Assembly (NCBI GenBank): GCA_950295325.1 | Contig: OX485803.1 | Coordinates: 35,539,554 to 35,603,553 of the forward strand | DNA: 64,000 nucleotides | From: Polytrichum commune | Lineage: Eukaryota > Streptophyta > Polytrichopsida > Polytrichales > Polytrichaceae | Direction of reading: 5' to 3' | In this document: in pieces, positions 51,519 to 63,604 of the stretch | Numbering within the stretch: the stretch's first letter is position 1 | Layout: every line of letters begins with the position of its first letter | Made by a program: the position numbers and the translations under genes | The notes under the pieces: generated by a model | Databases searched by the model: none | The model's input: only the letters and a program-made list of their open reading frames with translations | What the model was told of the DNA's origin: nothing

Positions 51519-54500
51519 AGGGCTTTCGTGTATATTACAACGCGAGAGTGAAGGCAGGCTCCCAAGCCTAAGGGATGTAATATACTTGTAGGTTAGGGCT
51601 TAGGGGGTGCACCTTCCATTAAAACTAAGAATCACATGCTTTTGCAACATGCTCTAAAACCCCCCTATATATATTTTTATTATTTGTTTATTTTTGGGTT
51701 GTTGTTGTTGAAACTAAGCAATACACATACAATTTCAACGAGAAAAATGCAAGTGACAATATGTATACCTAAAAATACTACATTCATATATGGTCATTAA
51801 CATAAGTATGCAATCTTTAAAATAATAAGTAATCAACCTCTATCAAATGTACAATTCAAACCCCATTAATGAAGTTGAAGAAATTTTCATCCCTCGTTTT
51901 AAAATCACAAGCATATGAGTTTGCAATATATGTCATAGTAGCTTATGCAAATATTGCTTCTAAGTCTACCGTTAAACGATTTGTAAGATTATATGTCTGC
52001 TTGTTGTTGGTTCCATTCTAATACCATCATAAGCCAATGTCTATGTTTCGTAAATGGCCCATCGTGTCAATTGGATCCCTATTCTCCACCCCATGATTAT
52101 AAAACTCACTATGCATCTTTCAACCTCCAACAAACCAAACTGTGTAGTATGGCAAAGTTCAAAGTTATGCCCCTTTTGTGCACTCATATATAGTCGTACA
52201 TGTTTAGTATAGTGCGCCCTCTAGGGACTAGGGTGCAACCCAAAGTAAGGCACTAGCCTTAGTAATCATCTAATTAATAGTGATACACATTGTTACATGA
52301 CATGTGCCCTGATGGGGGGTGAAAATTTTATATAAAACAACCTCATTTATAAAGGAAAAAGATAGGCTAGTGCTTTACATAGAGGTATGGTAGATAGTCC
52401 TATTATTGTGGGCCACAATAATTCTCTAGAGTCCACGCTAATTCTCATAATGATAATTGATGCGGGGCCACATTAATCATTTTTCTAGAAATTTAATGAA
52501 TGTGATAATTTTATTTTGTGGAACTTTTGTCCTTTAACTAATATTCAGCGTGTTGATCGCATTTGTTCATGAAGACTTTGGGGAAGACCAATGGTCTTGA
52601 ACCCACATTAATGTCACATTGACTTCAGAATTAGTGTGGCACGCGCTTAATATTTGCATGTTGACTTTCCACATACACTAATAGGATTATTTAGTGTAGC
52701 TTCCATGAAACAACCCCACAACAAAACATTATGTATTTTCTCCAATACTTCATTCGCATCTACTTGATTTAACTTTTCAGGGACCACATGTGAGCAATGA
52801 GCAGTATTATACAGGTCGACCATCATTTTTAATAAATCTTGGCAAAGTTTTAATTTAAGTTTCATATATAATGAATCCTTGTTGACATGACAAGAAAGCA
52901 TTGGACTTTTTACCATGGATTTCATGCATTGCATACATGGTTATAGGTTCTTTATTCACATGTGAACATACATTATAGAATCACACCATTATTCATTGCC
53001 ACCTCTAATGCTCATTAAGCCTAATACCTAACCATCATCCATCCCCTTGTGCTAATGCGTGCTCCACCACACTAGGAAGCTCATTGTAGACACGTGACCT
53101 CATTGTGATTGAAAGTTGGGGCATGAATGAACTTATATGTGGCAAGTCAACCTTGCAAAGATATCTAAAAATGTATTACAAGGGGCCATTCACGATTGGG
53201 GTGCCAAGAATGAGTTTCTAACAAAAACGGACTAAAGTAGATAGCTTTACATAGTTGGTGTGCTTAGATTTGTATTGTGGAGCATATTTTGGATCATACT
53301 TATATTTAATATTTCATAATCAATACATTAACAAAGTTAATTTACAAGGATTAAGGTTATCTAAGATATCATTTTGATTCCTTAATTGTTATCTACGCTT
53401 GTTGTCATAGTTGTTGACCTTAGGCTTAAGAAATGAAAAGGACAACAAAAATTAATTGAAATGGTATCAATTTTATTCCTCACACTTATCATCCAATTGT
53501 GTACCAATAAAACTAAATATGCATTGCATACCAATAGTATAGCTTTACGTATGAAACCAAACATGGCCCACAATAACGTGGCTACATGAAAAAAGAATAT
53601 TTAGAAATAGAATTGGACATAATAAAATACATGTATGGACACATGACACTTACACCAAGGTACCAGGATGGAAAACAAGAAATAATTCACCTCCGATGTA
53701 CACTTCAATAATGAAATTACTATTGATGTGGCCCAAACATGTCCTATGACCTATCTACTCATTTCATAGAGGATTTGTCTATTATTGGTTATTAATGAAT
53801 AATAAACAATGTTTTTTATAAATCTACTTATCTATTTTTTAAATAAAATAAAATAAAATAAATCATAATAAAACGTCAAGATCCAATGCGCCATAGACCT
53901 TGGTTCCTTTGTCCCAAAAGTAGTACCCCAATCGTGAATGGACCCACAAATGCATAAAATCCACCGAAACCTATTCCCCCTCGCCAAAGAGGGTATTCTT
54001 GTGAAGTTTGGGCAACTATGCTATGGAATATCAACTATGCACCCAAGGTATGTTTTTTTTGCTCCTCGGAGACAATCATTATAATGCATTTGTATTCAAC
54101 ATATGGAATGGTTGTTACTCCTCTCCCATTTATTCATGTGATTTGGTGTAGGTGCAAATGGGTTGCATCACATTGTCTTAGAGAAACTTGGTGTTGGGGG
54201 TGCGATTCTATATTCAAAGGCACACATAAATGCACCCCGTGAGATGGACATGTTCGGCATAGTACTCAAATGAGACTAGGAGACAGTGCCTTACGTTGTT
54301 GTAATTGGAATTCTACATCATCCAATGCAAAGACCTCCTCTCATGAAAAGTTGGTGCCAACCTTCATTGGCCACATGGACAAAATGTTGGGCTAGTCAAA
54401 CACTTATTTCTTCTTGCTACCTTACATGCAACGATTGATGTCATCACTACAAAATCAAAAGTCACACAAAATGTGGTTGTTGGACTGAAACTCCTTCTTC

Positions 54501-54534
54501 ATTCTAGTGTAAGTTGGTGGATTGGTCCAAGATG
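51519..54534. other. Intergenic, nothing recognised
   Basis: AT-rich DNA with no gene on either strand that I can support. A short AAAAT-type repeat lies near 53838-53862. Confidence 0.45.
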
Positions 54535-55016
54535 ACCCACAACACGGGGAGGATGGAGGAATGAACTCCGCAGGAGACGGTGAAGGTGTAGATCTGTGTG
54601 TGCTTATGCATTAGCGCTTGTGTGTATGTTGCGACTAGATGACGCTAGGACTGTCGCACGCATTTTGTGAGGTGGTATGTGTGCAGATCTGGTGGAAGTA
54701 GCGCCGTAGTGTGGGCTAAGTAACAGATAAGCTATCGGAGGAATCGTCGCAGATCAAGCTCCGGTGTTGGACTGAGAGCCGGATCTGAGCATGTTGGGCA
54801 GCTCTCAGAAGGGAGTGACGATCTGCGAGCTTCCTTGCTACTGATTTGTTGCGTGGGTAACGAGATATGTGCGAATAAGAAGAATATGCTCTTGCAGAGC
54901 GTGTTGGCAACGAGATATGGTACCTGAGCGAGCTGCAGATCCCTGCTGCTTGTACCGAGGACTCTGCACCACCACAATCAACGCTACCCTAAGCCCACAC
55001 TACAAGCGCTACAGAT

Positions 55017-57606
55017 TTGCGACCACACCAGCTCGAACGCCAAGACAAACACCAAAGCCACCAGATCTACATCCCGACCCGTCACCCCCTAGCCAACGAC
55101 ATTGAAGAGCAGCAACAGCAGACGGAAACTCCGCCAAATCAGCTAACCTCCCCCTCACCCTCCTCTCATTTCACTGTTTGCAATCACATTTTTTTCCTAG
55201 AATTATGCATTTCTAGCACTCATCACCCATGTTGTAGAGTGCACAAGTACATTTCTTGCACCTGCACTTGCTTTGTCTCTTGCACCTGCATTTGCCCTGT
55301 CTGTTGCACAGGACACATAGATTTGTGCCTACACAACATCTGGACCCACGCACCCACAACTCGTCAACCGAGCGCTAAAAGACATCACCGGACTCACCAC
55401 TCAGGTAAGCCCACTAACCCTCCAACTCGGTCATTCAATCCTGTTTTCATAGATAGGCAATCTCCTTGCGAAAAAACGATAAATAAAAAACCAAAACACA
55501 CAAACCTAAGTCAAAAGTCCCCCTATACAGCCCCACAGCAAGAGCTTGTGGAAAGGGAGACTAAGACATCAGAAATTAACAAATTAAGAACTACCAAACT
55601 TCCCTACAGAAACCATCCTTTGCCTCCTTTGAAACTGCAGGGAACACTAAGCAATATGACTTCAACACACACACGCTCGGCTAGCCGCTCACACAGCAGC
55701 GACGTTGATCACATGGAAATGGACACATCACCACAAGGCCAGAAGCGACCGCAATCTGATAAGAACAGATAAGGGGATGAGCCTACACCAAAGGGACACA
55801 AAAGGGCACAAACCACAAGGAGCAGGGAAGAAGTGGAAAAAATGCCACAATCGCAGAAGAGGGCCCAGAAATCAAGAAGTAGCAGCGACGAGGACACATC
55901 ACCACGGTCACTGAAGAAACAACACTCCAACAAGCACAAGGCGGGTGACTCGAGCAGCAGCCAAAAGAGCAAACAACATAAGAGCTCCAAGGAAGGCGGG
56001 AGCGGCACCAAAGAAGGAAAAAACTTGAAAGATGGAAGCGGCTCTAAAGGAGGGAGCAGCTCCAAGGATCCCACAACAGACAACTCGGAGGAACAATACA
56101 CCACACCGAAGTACTAGAACTGGTGGCTCGGATTCGACACTATGGAGAAAAAGGCGCTAGCAAACAAAATCCCTGAATGCTTCATCCCAGAGCCCATCTC
56201 CAAAGTCACGAAGAAGGGATTCTTAGAAATCGAAGTTGAAGAGCTACTCAAATCGGTACATTCGTACCCCCATGTCCCTCAAATTCTATACCCTACAGCT
56301 AGACCCGATGGTCTTGACGGTCAACATTATAACCTTACACAACTTCCCTTTGACATAGCAACAGACCCAGAAACAAAATTATCCTTAGACTACCACGTGG
56401 CCATACATTTCAACCGTCCAACCAAACAGTTCACCCATGGAGAAATTTTAGGGTTGACCCAAGAACGCCTTAGAGAAATGAAAATTCCTCTAGGTACAAA
56501 AATCGCAGAACCTATCACCATACTATGCATGAACGGCTCCGCAAGACACTGGTCCGGCACCATCAAACTACACCTCAAACATCCAGATATAGACGGTATC
56601 ACCTTGCTATCAGGGATACGGCCTTTCATCCTCAAATTAGACAACGACACACCAATGTTGGGAAAAGTTTGCAAAGGGTACAATGCGGTAGCTAGAAACA
56701 ATATGTTATCAGTCAAAATTGCCAGCCCCTCACTAGCAAACGTAGAAGGACACGAACTACACCTTGAGGTTCTCATAGATGGCTTCAAAAGAAAACATGA
56801 CTACGAAATAACCAATGTCCAAAAGAATTCTACAGATACTTGGGCCTGGCTACTCGCACCAACCCTGCAACAGGTTGAGAAGCTCGTCAAGTATTACGTT
56901 CCGTTTCGCAACGAGCTGATCCACACCATTGTCAAAAAAGGTGAGAAACTTAGTGTGACACAACTCGCAAAAAAGAATTGTCTTATGCTTATTCTTCACA
57001 ACCTGCAGCTTACGAAGAACGCAGATGAGACACTACATGAAATCAAGGAGCTGATGGGAGACAAGAACATCGCCTCCTATTACTTCAGCAAGTTGAAGGG
57101 CAAGCTGCACACCGGCTCCGTGAACATAGAATGCCTAAACCCGACGGTGTACCACCAATACGTCAACAAGACCTTCAAATTTTTTGACCAACATGTGTCT
57201 TTCACACCGCACCCACGTAGCCTGGTAGGAAGTCTGCCACCTTCGAAGGAGGAGAAGGAAAAACTCGGGTTTTGCGACATCAACACCGCCATGGCCAACA
57301 CTCTAGCGGCAATTCAGAACGCACCACCGAGCAAAGACAGTCTAGGAAAGGAGGAGATCATCGCAAGGTAACCGGAAACTAAAAACAGAAATCCAAGGTG
57401 AAATGAAGACCATGAAGAACGCCATAATCAAGGAAAGCAGTGAGTATGCACTCACCCTCAATGAAAACATGTAGGCTGTCGTAGCCCAACAGATGCATGA
57501 ATTCTCTATCGGCATTACTAAAGCCTTGACCACACACCCGCGGCCACCAGTCCTCGCACTGCCACCTCCTCCGGGAAAAGACCAGGGCAAAAAGACCCCA
57601 CAATGA
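55017..57606 (+). pseudogene. Retrotransposon ORF1-like protein, interrupted
   Basis: One reading frame runs from 55017 to 57371, broken by TAA at 55770-55772 and TAG at 56115-56117. After a shift near 57370 a helical tail continues in the next frame to 57606, with another TAG near 57472. The N-terminal part is Pro/Thr/His-rich and includes a Cys-rich stretch around 55230-55330. The middle (55833-56117) is Ser/Lys-rich and probably disordered, as in nucleic-acid-binding ORF1 proteins. The 409-codon block at 56142-57371 is undamaged and has mixed, folded-looking composition. I do not recognise its domain; there is no CCHC knuckle. Its position before the endonuclease/reverse-transcriptase unit makes it the ORF1 equivalent. 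Confidence 0.7.
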
Positions 57607-58052
57607 CACTGTAGCCTCCTAAAAATCACCACAAACCATCGCAAAGCATATCCAGGGAGAATTATAAAATAAAAAAGTATCTAGTGATGCTCATGCCCCC
57701 AAAAGTATCCATAGATACACACAAAAGAAAGAAAGAAAAAAGAAAAAAGATAAAACGAAAGAAAATAAAACATAATAAAATTACAAAAAAGATCAAGAAA
57801 ATCAGTATTAACTTAACAACAAAATCCCCAAAAACAAACCAAAAAAATCTCAAACCACAAAAACCGCAAAAAAACATCAAATCAAACAACAAATCCCCAC
57901 CAAATAACCTAACAAGGGCTCGGCCTACCGGCCTCGCCCAAGAAAAACCCTCAAAGGTAAATACACACCAAGAAACCAAAAAAGAAGCCAAACACAACAA
58001 ACATAATAAGAAAACACAATCATTACAAATAATATGTTGGGATATTGACAAA

Positions 58053-58199
58053 TTTGGGAACCCCAAGAACCCCAAGTTCAAACTGGGGTTATTTGGGAAC
58101 CCCAAGAACCCCAAAATCAAACTGGGGTTATTTGGGAACCCCAAGAACCCCAAAATCAAACTGGGGTTATTTGGGAACCCCAAGAACCCCAAGTTCAAA
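58053..58199 (+). repeat. 39-bp in-frame tandem repeat, about 3.8 units
   Basis: Units of 39 bp encode the 13-residue repeat FGNPKNPKIKLGL (or KFKLGL) within the 57684-58502 frame. Because 39 is a multiple of three, the frame survives changes in copy number. Each unit contains 'aacccca' and 'tggggtt' arms that can pair, so the RNA could form a row of hairpins. Confidence 0.95.
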
Positions 58200-58349
58200 A
58201 CAAACAAATACCAACAAACATACAGAAAAAACACACACCATAATAAAAATAAAACAAAACTCAATATTAATAGCACAAAGTACAAAGTAAAATCCAATAT
58301 TTTTAAAAATAGAATATTTCTTCTACACCTTTTACTTTTACATAATGGA

Positions 58350-58373
58350 GATAATGAAACTAACCCGGGACCC
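58350..58373 (+). other. 2A-like motif, degenerate (DNETNPGP)
   Basis: Reads LLLLHNG-DNETNPGP in the 57684-58502 frame. The NPGP core and the Asp and Glu positions fit the 2A consensus D(V/I)ExNPGP, but Asn replaces Val/Ile. In 2A peptides the ribosome skips the bond before the last Pro. Activity of this variant is doubtful. Confidence 0.7.
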
Positions 58374-58617
58374 ATACCCAATAACCTTCAAATATTCTAC
58401 TATACCTACATTCTACGAATACTCGCCAAAACTTATACCAAACAAAATACCTATATACAAATACTATATTGTATTATTATATCAAAAAATGCAATAAAAT
58501 AAAATTTAAACACAAACAAAAGCTCCTCAAAATAAAAAAACATACCACACAACATCAATAAATATCATACAACTACACCTCAAAAGAAAACTAAACAAAA
58601 CACCTCAAGGAAACTAA

Positions 58618-60569
58618 AACATAAAAAGCTATTCAAAAAGAATATTAGGAGAAATAAGCACCAACAATGGACTCGGCCTACCGGCCTCGCCCAAAACAAA
58701 CAAAAAAGTAAAAGGAAATATATCCCAAAAAACTCTCCAAAATAATAATAAATTCTTACATAAAATATTATTATTATGCGGGGATATTGAAACCAACCCT
58801 GGACCCATGCCCGACTTACTAAAAACACATCCACCCACACACAAAAGAAGATGCAAAACATACTTTATACCAAGCACGATTAAATTACAACCAGAATACC
58901 AACATCTAGCAAAACAATTCTCACCTATCCTAAACATAACACACCCCAATCATACGGAAGCTAGTAACAACTATCCACATATATCAAAATATATATACCA
59001 AAACCAACATCACCCATCACCAAGAATACTATATGCACTTATCACCACTATCAGCCCATCAAAAGAAACATGTAACCAACTTCTAATACAAATCCCAGAC
59101 CATGACTGGACAACAATACTACTAGAAAAAATGGCCATACTACAAAACCCACCTGAAAGACATATCCCAATTATACATCCATACATAGAATTCACAAATA
59201 AAAATCAAAACTTAATAAATCCACCTAATACCATACACAAAGAAATATATAATTTTATACATCACCACAACGAACCAATAACTCTCCAAACCATGATTAA
59301 TAAATTTCCATTTCTCCCTACAAACCTATTAGAAGAAACCCTAAAAATACATGAACCACTACATGAATATACACATCCTCCACCACTCCCAAATGTACCC
59401 CCAATACAACCACAAGTAATAAATACAACAAACCATAATACAAGATTTATAACATGGAATGCTTCATCACTAAATACAGCCCTTCCAAATTTACACGAAC
59501 TAATCTCCAATACACCCGTCGAACCCGCTATCATCACAATACAAGAAACTAAATTAACCGCAACAAAATCCACCAAATACATACAAAATCTATTCCCAAA
59601 ATACAAATTAATTTTTAACAACACACATGCCCTAACCAGATGTATGCAACAAAGAATGCCATACATACCCGCTAGAGGAGGTCTCCTCACACTCATAAAT
59701 AAAATATACGCATATCCCGGCAATATCCCGGCAATATCACCAAAATCCCAACCCCCAAAGAAATATCACCCTACCTACAAATACTAAAAATTGACAATAA
59801 ACCACTACAAACTTGGCTAATTATCCACATGTATATGCCGTCACATGCAAATGACATAAAATATATACCAATGATCCAACTAAACATAACACAACAAATC
59901 AATGCACACCCAAATAGTACACATATACTATGTGGTGACTTTAATAGAGATATAGCACTTATAGGACAACAAAATGAAACCGACACAACCCCACCACAAA
60001 CAGAAGACATAGAATGGAGAACATTCACAAATAATCTCCAACTAGAATACATCCCAACAAATTGCCCATTCACCAGACAAGGGGGACAAAACTTTAACCA
60101 AACCAGTCTAATAGATGGATACTACATTAAAACACCAGATAATACTTTAGACACATCAACTACAAATAATGACCATAACCTTAATTCGGACCACTTGCCA
60201 GTAACCCTACACATACCACCAAACTCCTTACTAGCAAGACCCATACCAATAACAAATACAACAACGAGAATTCTAAACCCCATACCACAAGAAAATATTG
60301 AAAAATTCAAAATAAAATATTTTGAAGAAAATGCTCTGCAAATAAATGAACTCACCACAATACTATCAAACGATCAACTAACAAACGACCAATGGCAAAT
60401 ATCTTGCTCAAAACTAGAGCACATGATACAAAAAATAACAGATAAAATTCAAGATACTTGTAGTGCACCACCGCTCCCAACATTAACAAACCGTACTTCG
60501 CAACAAGGGGGTTTCCTACCAAGAAAACTACAAAAAACATGGAAAAACATGTATCTACCTACCATTTAA
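58618..60569 (+). pseudogene. Retrotransposon ORF2 N-terminal part with APE-type endonuclease, frameshifted
   Basis: The open frame runs from 58618, through the 2A-like motif, to a stop at 59787; the product after 2A would begin at the Pro before Met 58807. About 200 residues of unassigned sequence precede the endonuclease. Endonuclease motifs: ITWNASSL (about 59449-59472), IQETKL (about 59539-59556) and ARGGLLTL in the first frame, then GDFNRD, SLIDGYY and NSDHLPV in the next frame from about 59736 to 60200. A tandem 11-bp duplication (59714-59724/59725-59735) accounts exactly for the frame change. The domain nicks target DNA for target-primed reverse transcription. A further frame change lies near 60570-60600, before the reverse transcriptase. 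Confidence 0.85.
58783..58806 (+). other. Canonical 2A-like ribosome-skipping motif (DIETNPGP)
   Basis: Reads LLLCG-DIETNPGP, an exact match to the D(V/I)ExNPGP consensus, with the Leu-rich, helix-forming run upstream that active 2A sequences have. The next codon is ATG (58807). 2A-like sequences are known at the N-terminus of ORF2 in APE-type non-LTR retrotransposons of trypanosomes and several animals. Here it would release the endonuclease/reverse-transcriptase protein from a leader. Confidence 0.85.
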
Positions 60570-60595
60570 TTAAAAAAACAAAAATATAACAAAAA

Positions 60596-63500
60596 ATATA
60601 CAAAATTGGCAACACACATCCAATAATTGAAGAATTAAAAACCCACACAAATGTCACCATCCCACCACTTCCAACCCAAGAAAATAATCAACAAGAATGG
60701 ATCCAATCATTAGCAGAAATAGCCAAAACAACAAAAATACAAGTACGTAAAATCACCACAAAATATACCCAAAGTTGTATAAAAAAGGCAATAACAAAAT
60801 ACAGACAATTATACGAAAAAAGCCCAAAGAAAATAAACAAAAAAGTTTTCAAAAATCAAGAAACGCCACCATTAGACTGCATTTTGGATAGAAACAACAA
60901 CATACTAACCAGCCCAGAAGACATAGCAAATGAAATCCACATACAACAATCAATCAGCAATAGGCCTACAGTACCAACATACTACTACCAACCCGAATAC
61001 CCATCACAATGTACTTGCGGAGTTAGACAATACCCATGGCACGACCTTGATGGATTTGTAATAAAAAGAAGAGGAAACCCACAAATCCCACTCTATAAAT
61101 ATTTTGATAAAAAAACATATGATATGTGTCTCAAACACCTATCTAACAACAAAACACCAGGCCCAGACAAAATTCCCAATTCAATACTAAAAAATATGCC
61201 CGAAAGCTTCCATAAACTACTCTTTTTATTTTTCACTCATTGTTACAAACAAAAACAAATCCCAGCCTCATGGAAAATAAGTCTAGCTATATTATTTTAC
61301 AAAAAAGAAGATCCCGCACAACTGCCGAACCATAGACCAATTGCACTTGCAAATACAATATACAAATTCTTCACCAGTACATTAACATACATATTATCAG
61401 CATACGGTGAAAATCACCAAATTCTACACGATAGTCAAGAAAGATTCACAGCAGAAAGAAGTACAACAAGACAACTACAACTCCTCATCGCAGCACTAGA
61501 GGATGCAAAATTTACAAATCAAAACATGTATCTACTATATATAGACTTCAAAAATGCATTTGGCTCATTAGATCACGCAAGACTCTTAGCTATAATAAAA
61601 GACCTTGGATACCCGGAAGATGCAATAATACTAGTAGAAAATATATACTCCCATTCAAACACCATATTTATTGGAGAACACTTTGGCAAAACACAACCAA
61701 TACCGATTCAAAGAGGAACCATATAAGGAGACACACTTAGTCCATATATATTTTTAATTTTTCTATAACCACTCTTGAGATGGTTACAAAGAGGAGAAAA
61801 TGGATACACATTTGGTACATCAAAAAGAAAAATCAACTCTGCAGCATACGCAGACGACCTAGCAGCTATATCAAATAATACAAAATCACTACAAATACAA
61901 CTAAACAAAATTGACAAATTTTGTGAATGGGCAGACATGGACTTGAGAGTCACAAAATGTGTTGTCACCGGTTGCCCAAATAAAACCAAAATGCAACCAA
62001 ACAAATTTAAATCCTACATGACAACCCAAAAAATCAGTTACAAATAATAAACACTACCAGTACTCCATCAAAATGAACCTTATATTTACTTAGGCATACA
62101 ATTGGTCCCATCACTACAATGGAAGCTCCAAACACATATCACCACAACTAAAATAATCGACCAATGTAAACAACTTTCAAAATGTCCTGCCACTATCAAA
62201 CAAAAAATCAGTATGATTGACACAGTAATCAGAGCAAGCATAGCCTACAGCTTTTTTGCAGTCCCATATTCCCTACCAACTATTAAAAAACTTGACAAAA
62301 AAATTATTGCAATCCATAAAACAATATGCGGACTCCCTAAAAGCACTGCAAACATAATAACTCAACTCCCGCATAATTTATTTGGATTAGAAGCCTTCTC
62401 TCTAAAAAATGCTTACCTTAGATGCATTGGTGAACAACTCCGAAATGCACTTAACGACAAAGGACGATTAGGAAAAATATATAAAGGATTAATACAACAC
62501 ATACTTGCTAAAGCCGGTGGTGCCGAAGACATCCCAAGAATTAAACACCAAGACTGCATTAGATCACCGACAACACGAACATTATTTCTTATGAAGACAG
62601 CCGGTGGTGTACACCTAAAAAACACAGAAGAAAACTTTCAACTTCACACAACCGAACTAGAACAAGAATGGAGATCTACAGCCATAACTGAACTTCCACA
62701 CTTAGACCCACAACTCTCTATTAAACTATTGTACAAACTATTGGCACACAATATCTACAAAATAAAACATATCACCCTCCCCAACGGTACAAACCTAATG
62801 TCACCAGAAGAATTTAAAATATACTGCCAAAACCCAACTAAATTAGAAAAAAATGCACTAAACATAGCAGAACAACTTTTCTGTAAACCAAAATGCGCCC
62901 AAGAGTGCCCAAACACATGCCAGATACACTCACCACCCCGTACACTAAAAGAAAAATATAAAATATACAACCACATAATACTACCAAGAAAACCAATAAA
63001 CCCCCTACAACTCCCTCAACCACTACAACCACAACAACCAACCCCACCACAAACTATAAAAAACGATCCTATGAGATTTCCTATCCGCACAATATTAAAC
63101 CACAAAACAATTACAACAAAAGACAAATATAAAATATCAAAAAAATATAACACCTATTTATGCCAATGGATAGACTCAAACCACATAGCATACAACAAAT
63201 GGATGGCACAACGTGAATTATTTCCACCAAACCTACCAACCATAATGCACCACAATCTAAACCTACTTACAACATACTACACAGACTATCAGAATAGACA
63301 TTATCAAAATATCATAAACACACATTTTACACCCGAACAAAATAGAGACACAAGATACATCCCACCTCCAACAATAATCCCCTGCGTTAAAACATCCACA
63401 ACTGAATGTAACCCAGAAAAAGATATAAACACAAACAAATGCACCATTCAAACACAAAATGACAAAACCCACATATATAACGACACATGTAAATATATCA

Positions 63501-63604
63501 CCACCATTCCGACTACAAGAATAAAATGGCTATGGCAACAATATAACAACAACAAATACAACATCCATAGATTAATACCTGCTATACAAACATTTGAAAC
63601 ATAA
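60596..63604 (+). pseudogene. Retrotransposon reverse transcriptase with four TAA codons
   Basis: One frame throughout, interrupted by TAA at 61724-61726, 61766-61768, 62045-62047 and 62048-62050. Motifs in order: NNKTPGPDKIPN (about 61147-61182), the SWK...NHRPIAL block, LYIDFKNAF (catalytic Asp, near 61540), RGTI-stop-GDTLSP (the usual Gln/Glu position is the stop), and the catalytic YADD at 61847-61858. The thumb/connection region follows, and then a Cys-containing stretch (CKPKCAQECPNTCQIH, about 62881-62928) that could be a small metal-binding site. The enzyme would copy element RNA at the nicked target. The nonsense codons make this copy inactive. Confidence 0.9.

Larger units (their letters stand above)
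57684..58502 (+). pseudogene. Lys/Asn-rich junction reading frame with decayed 2A-like sites
   Basis: A 272-codon frame between ORF1 and the endonuclease. It begins with a Lys-rich stretch, carries ARPTGLAQ (about 57919-57942), then a degenerate 2A-like stretch CWDIDKFGNP (about 58035-58064), then the 39-bp repeat array, then a second 2A-like motif GDNETNPGP (58347-58373) after a run of Leu. What follows (IPNNLQ...) resembles the start of the true ORF2 (MPDLLK...). I read it as an older, decayed copy of the ORF2 5' junction rather than a separate gene. Codon content simply follows the A/C-rich composition. Confidence 0.5.

Noticed and set aside
58053-58199. CRISPR-like array
   Set aside because: The repeats are contiguous with no unique spacers and lie in frame in a eukaryotic retroelement.
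57662-58381. A 239-codon hydrophobic frame on the minus strand
   Set aside because: It is the reverse complement of the A/C-rich junction and its 39-bp array; its Leu/Phe-rich content follows from composition.
60596-63604. TAA read as an amino acid (variant genetic code), since all reverse-transcriptase stops are TAA
   Set aside because: ARL1, the importin and RAB21 all end in TAA at the expected length, and the disrupted positions correspond to different residues (likely Gln and Glu). Ordinary decay is simpler.
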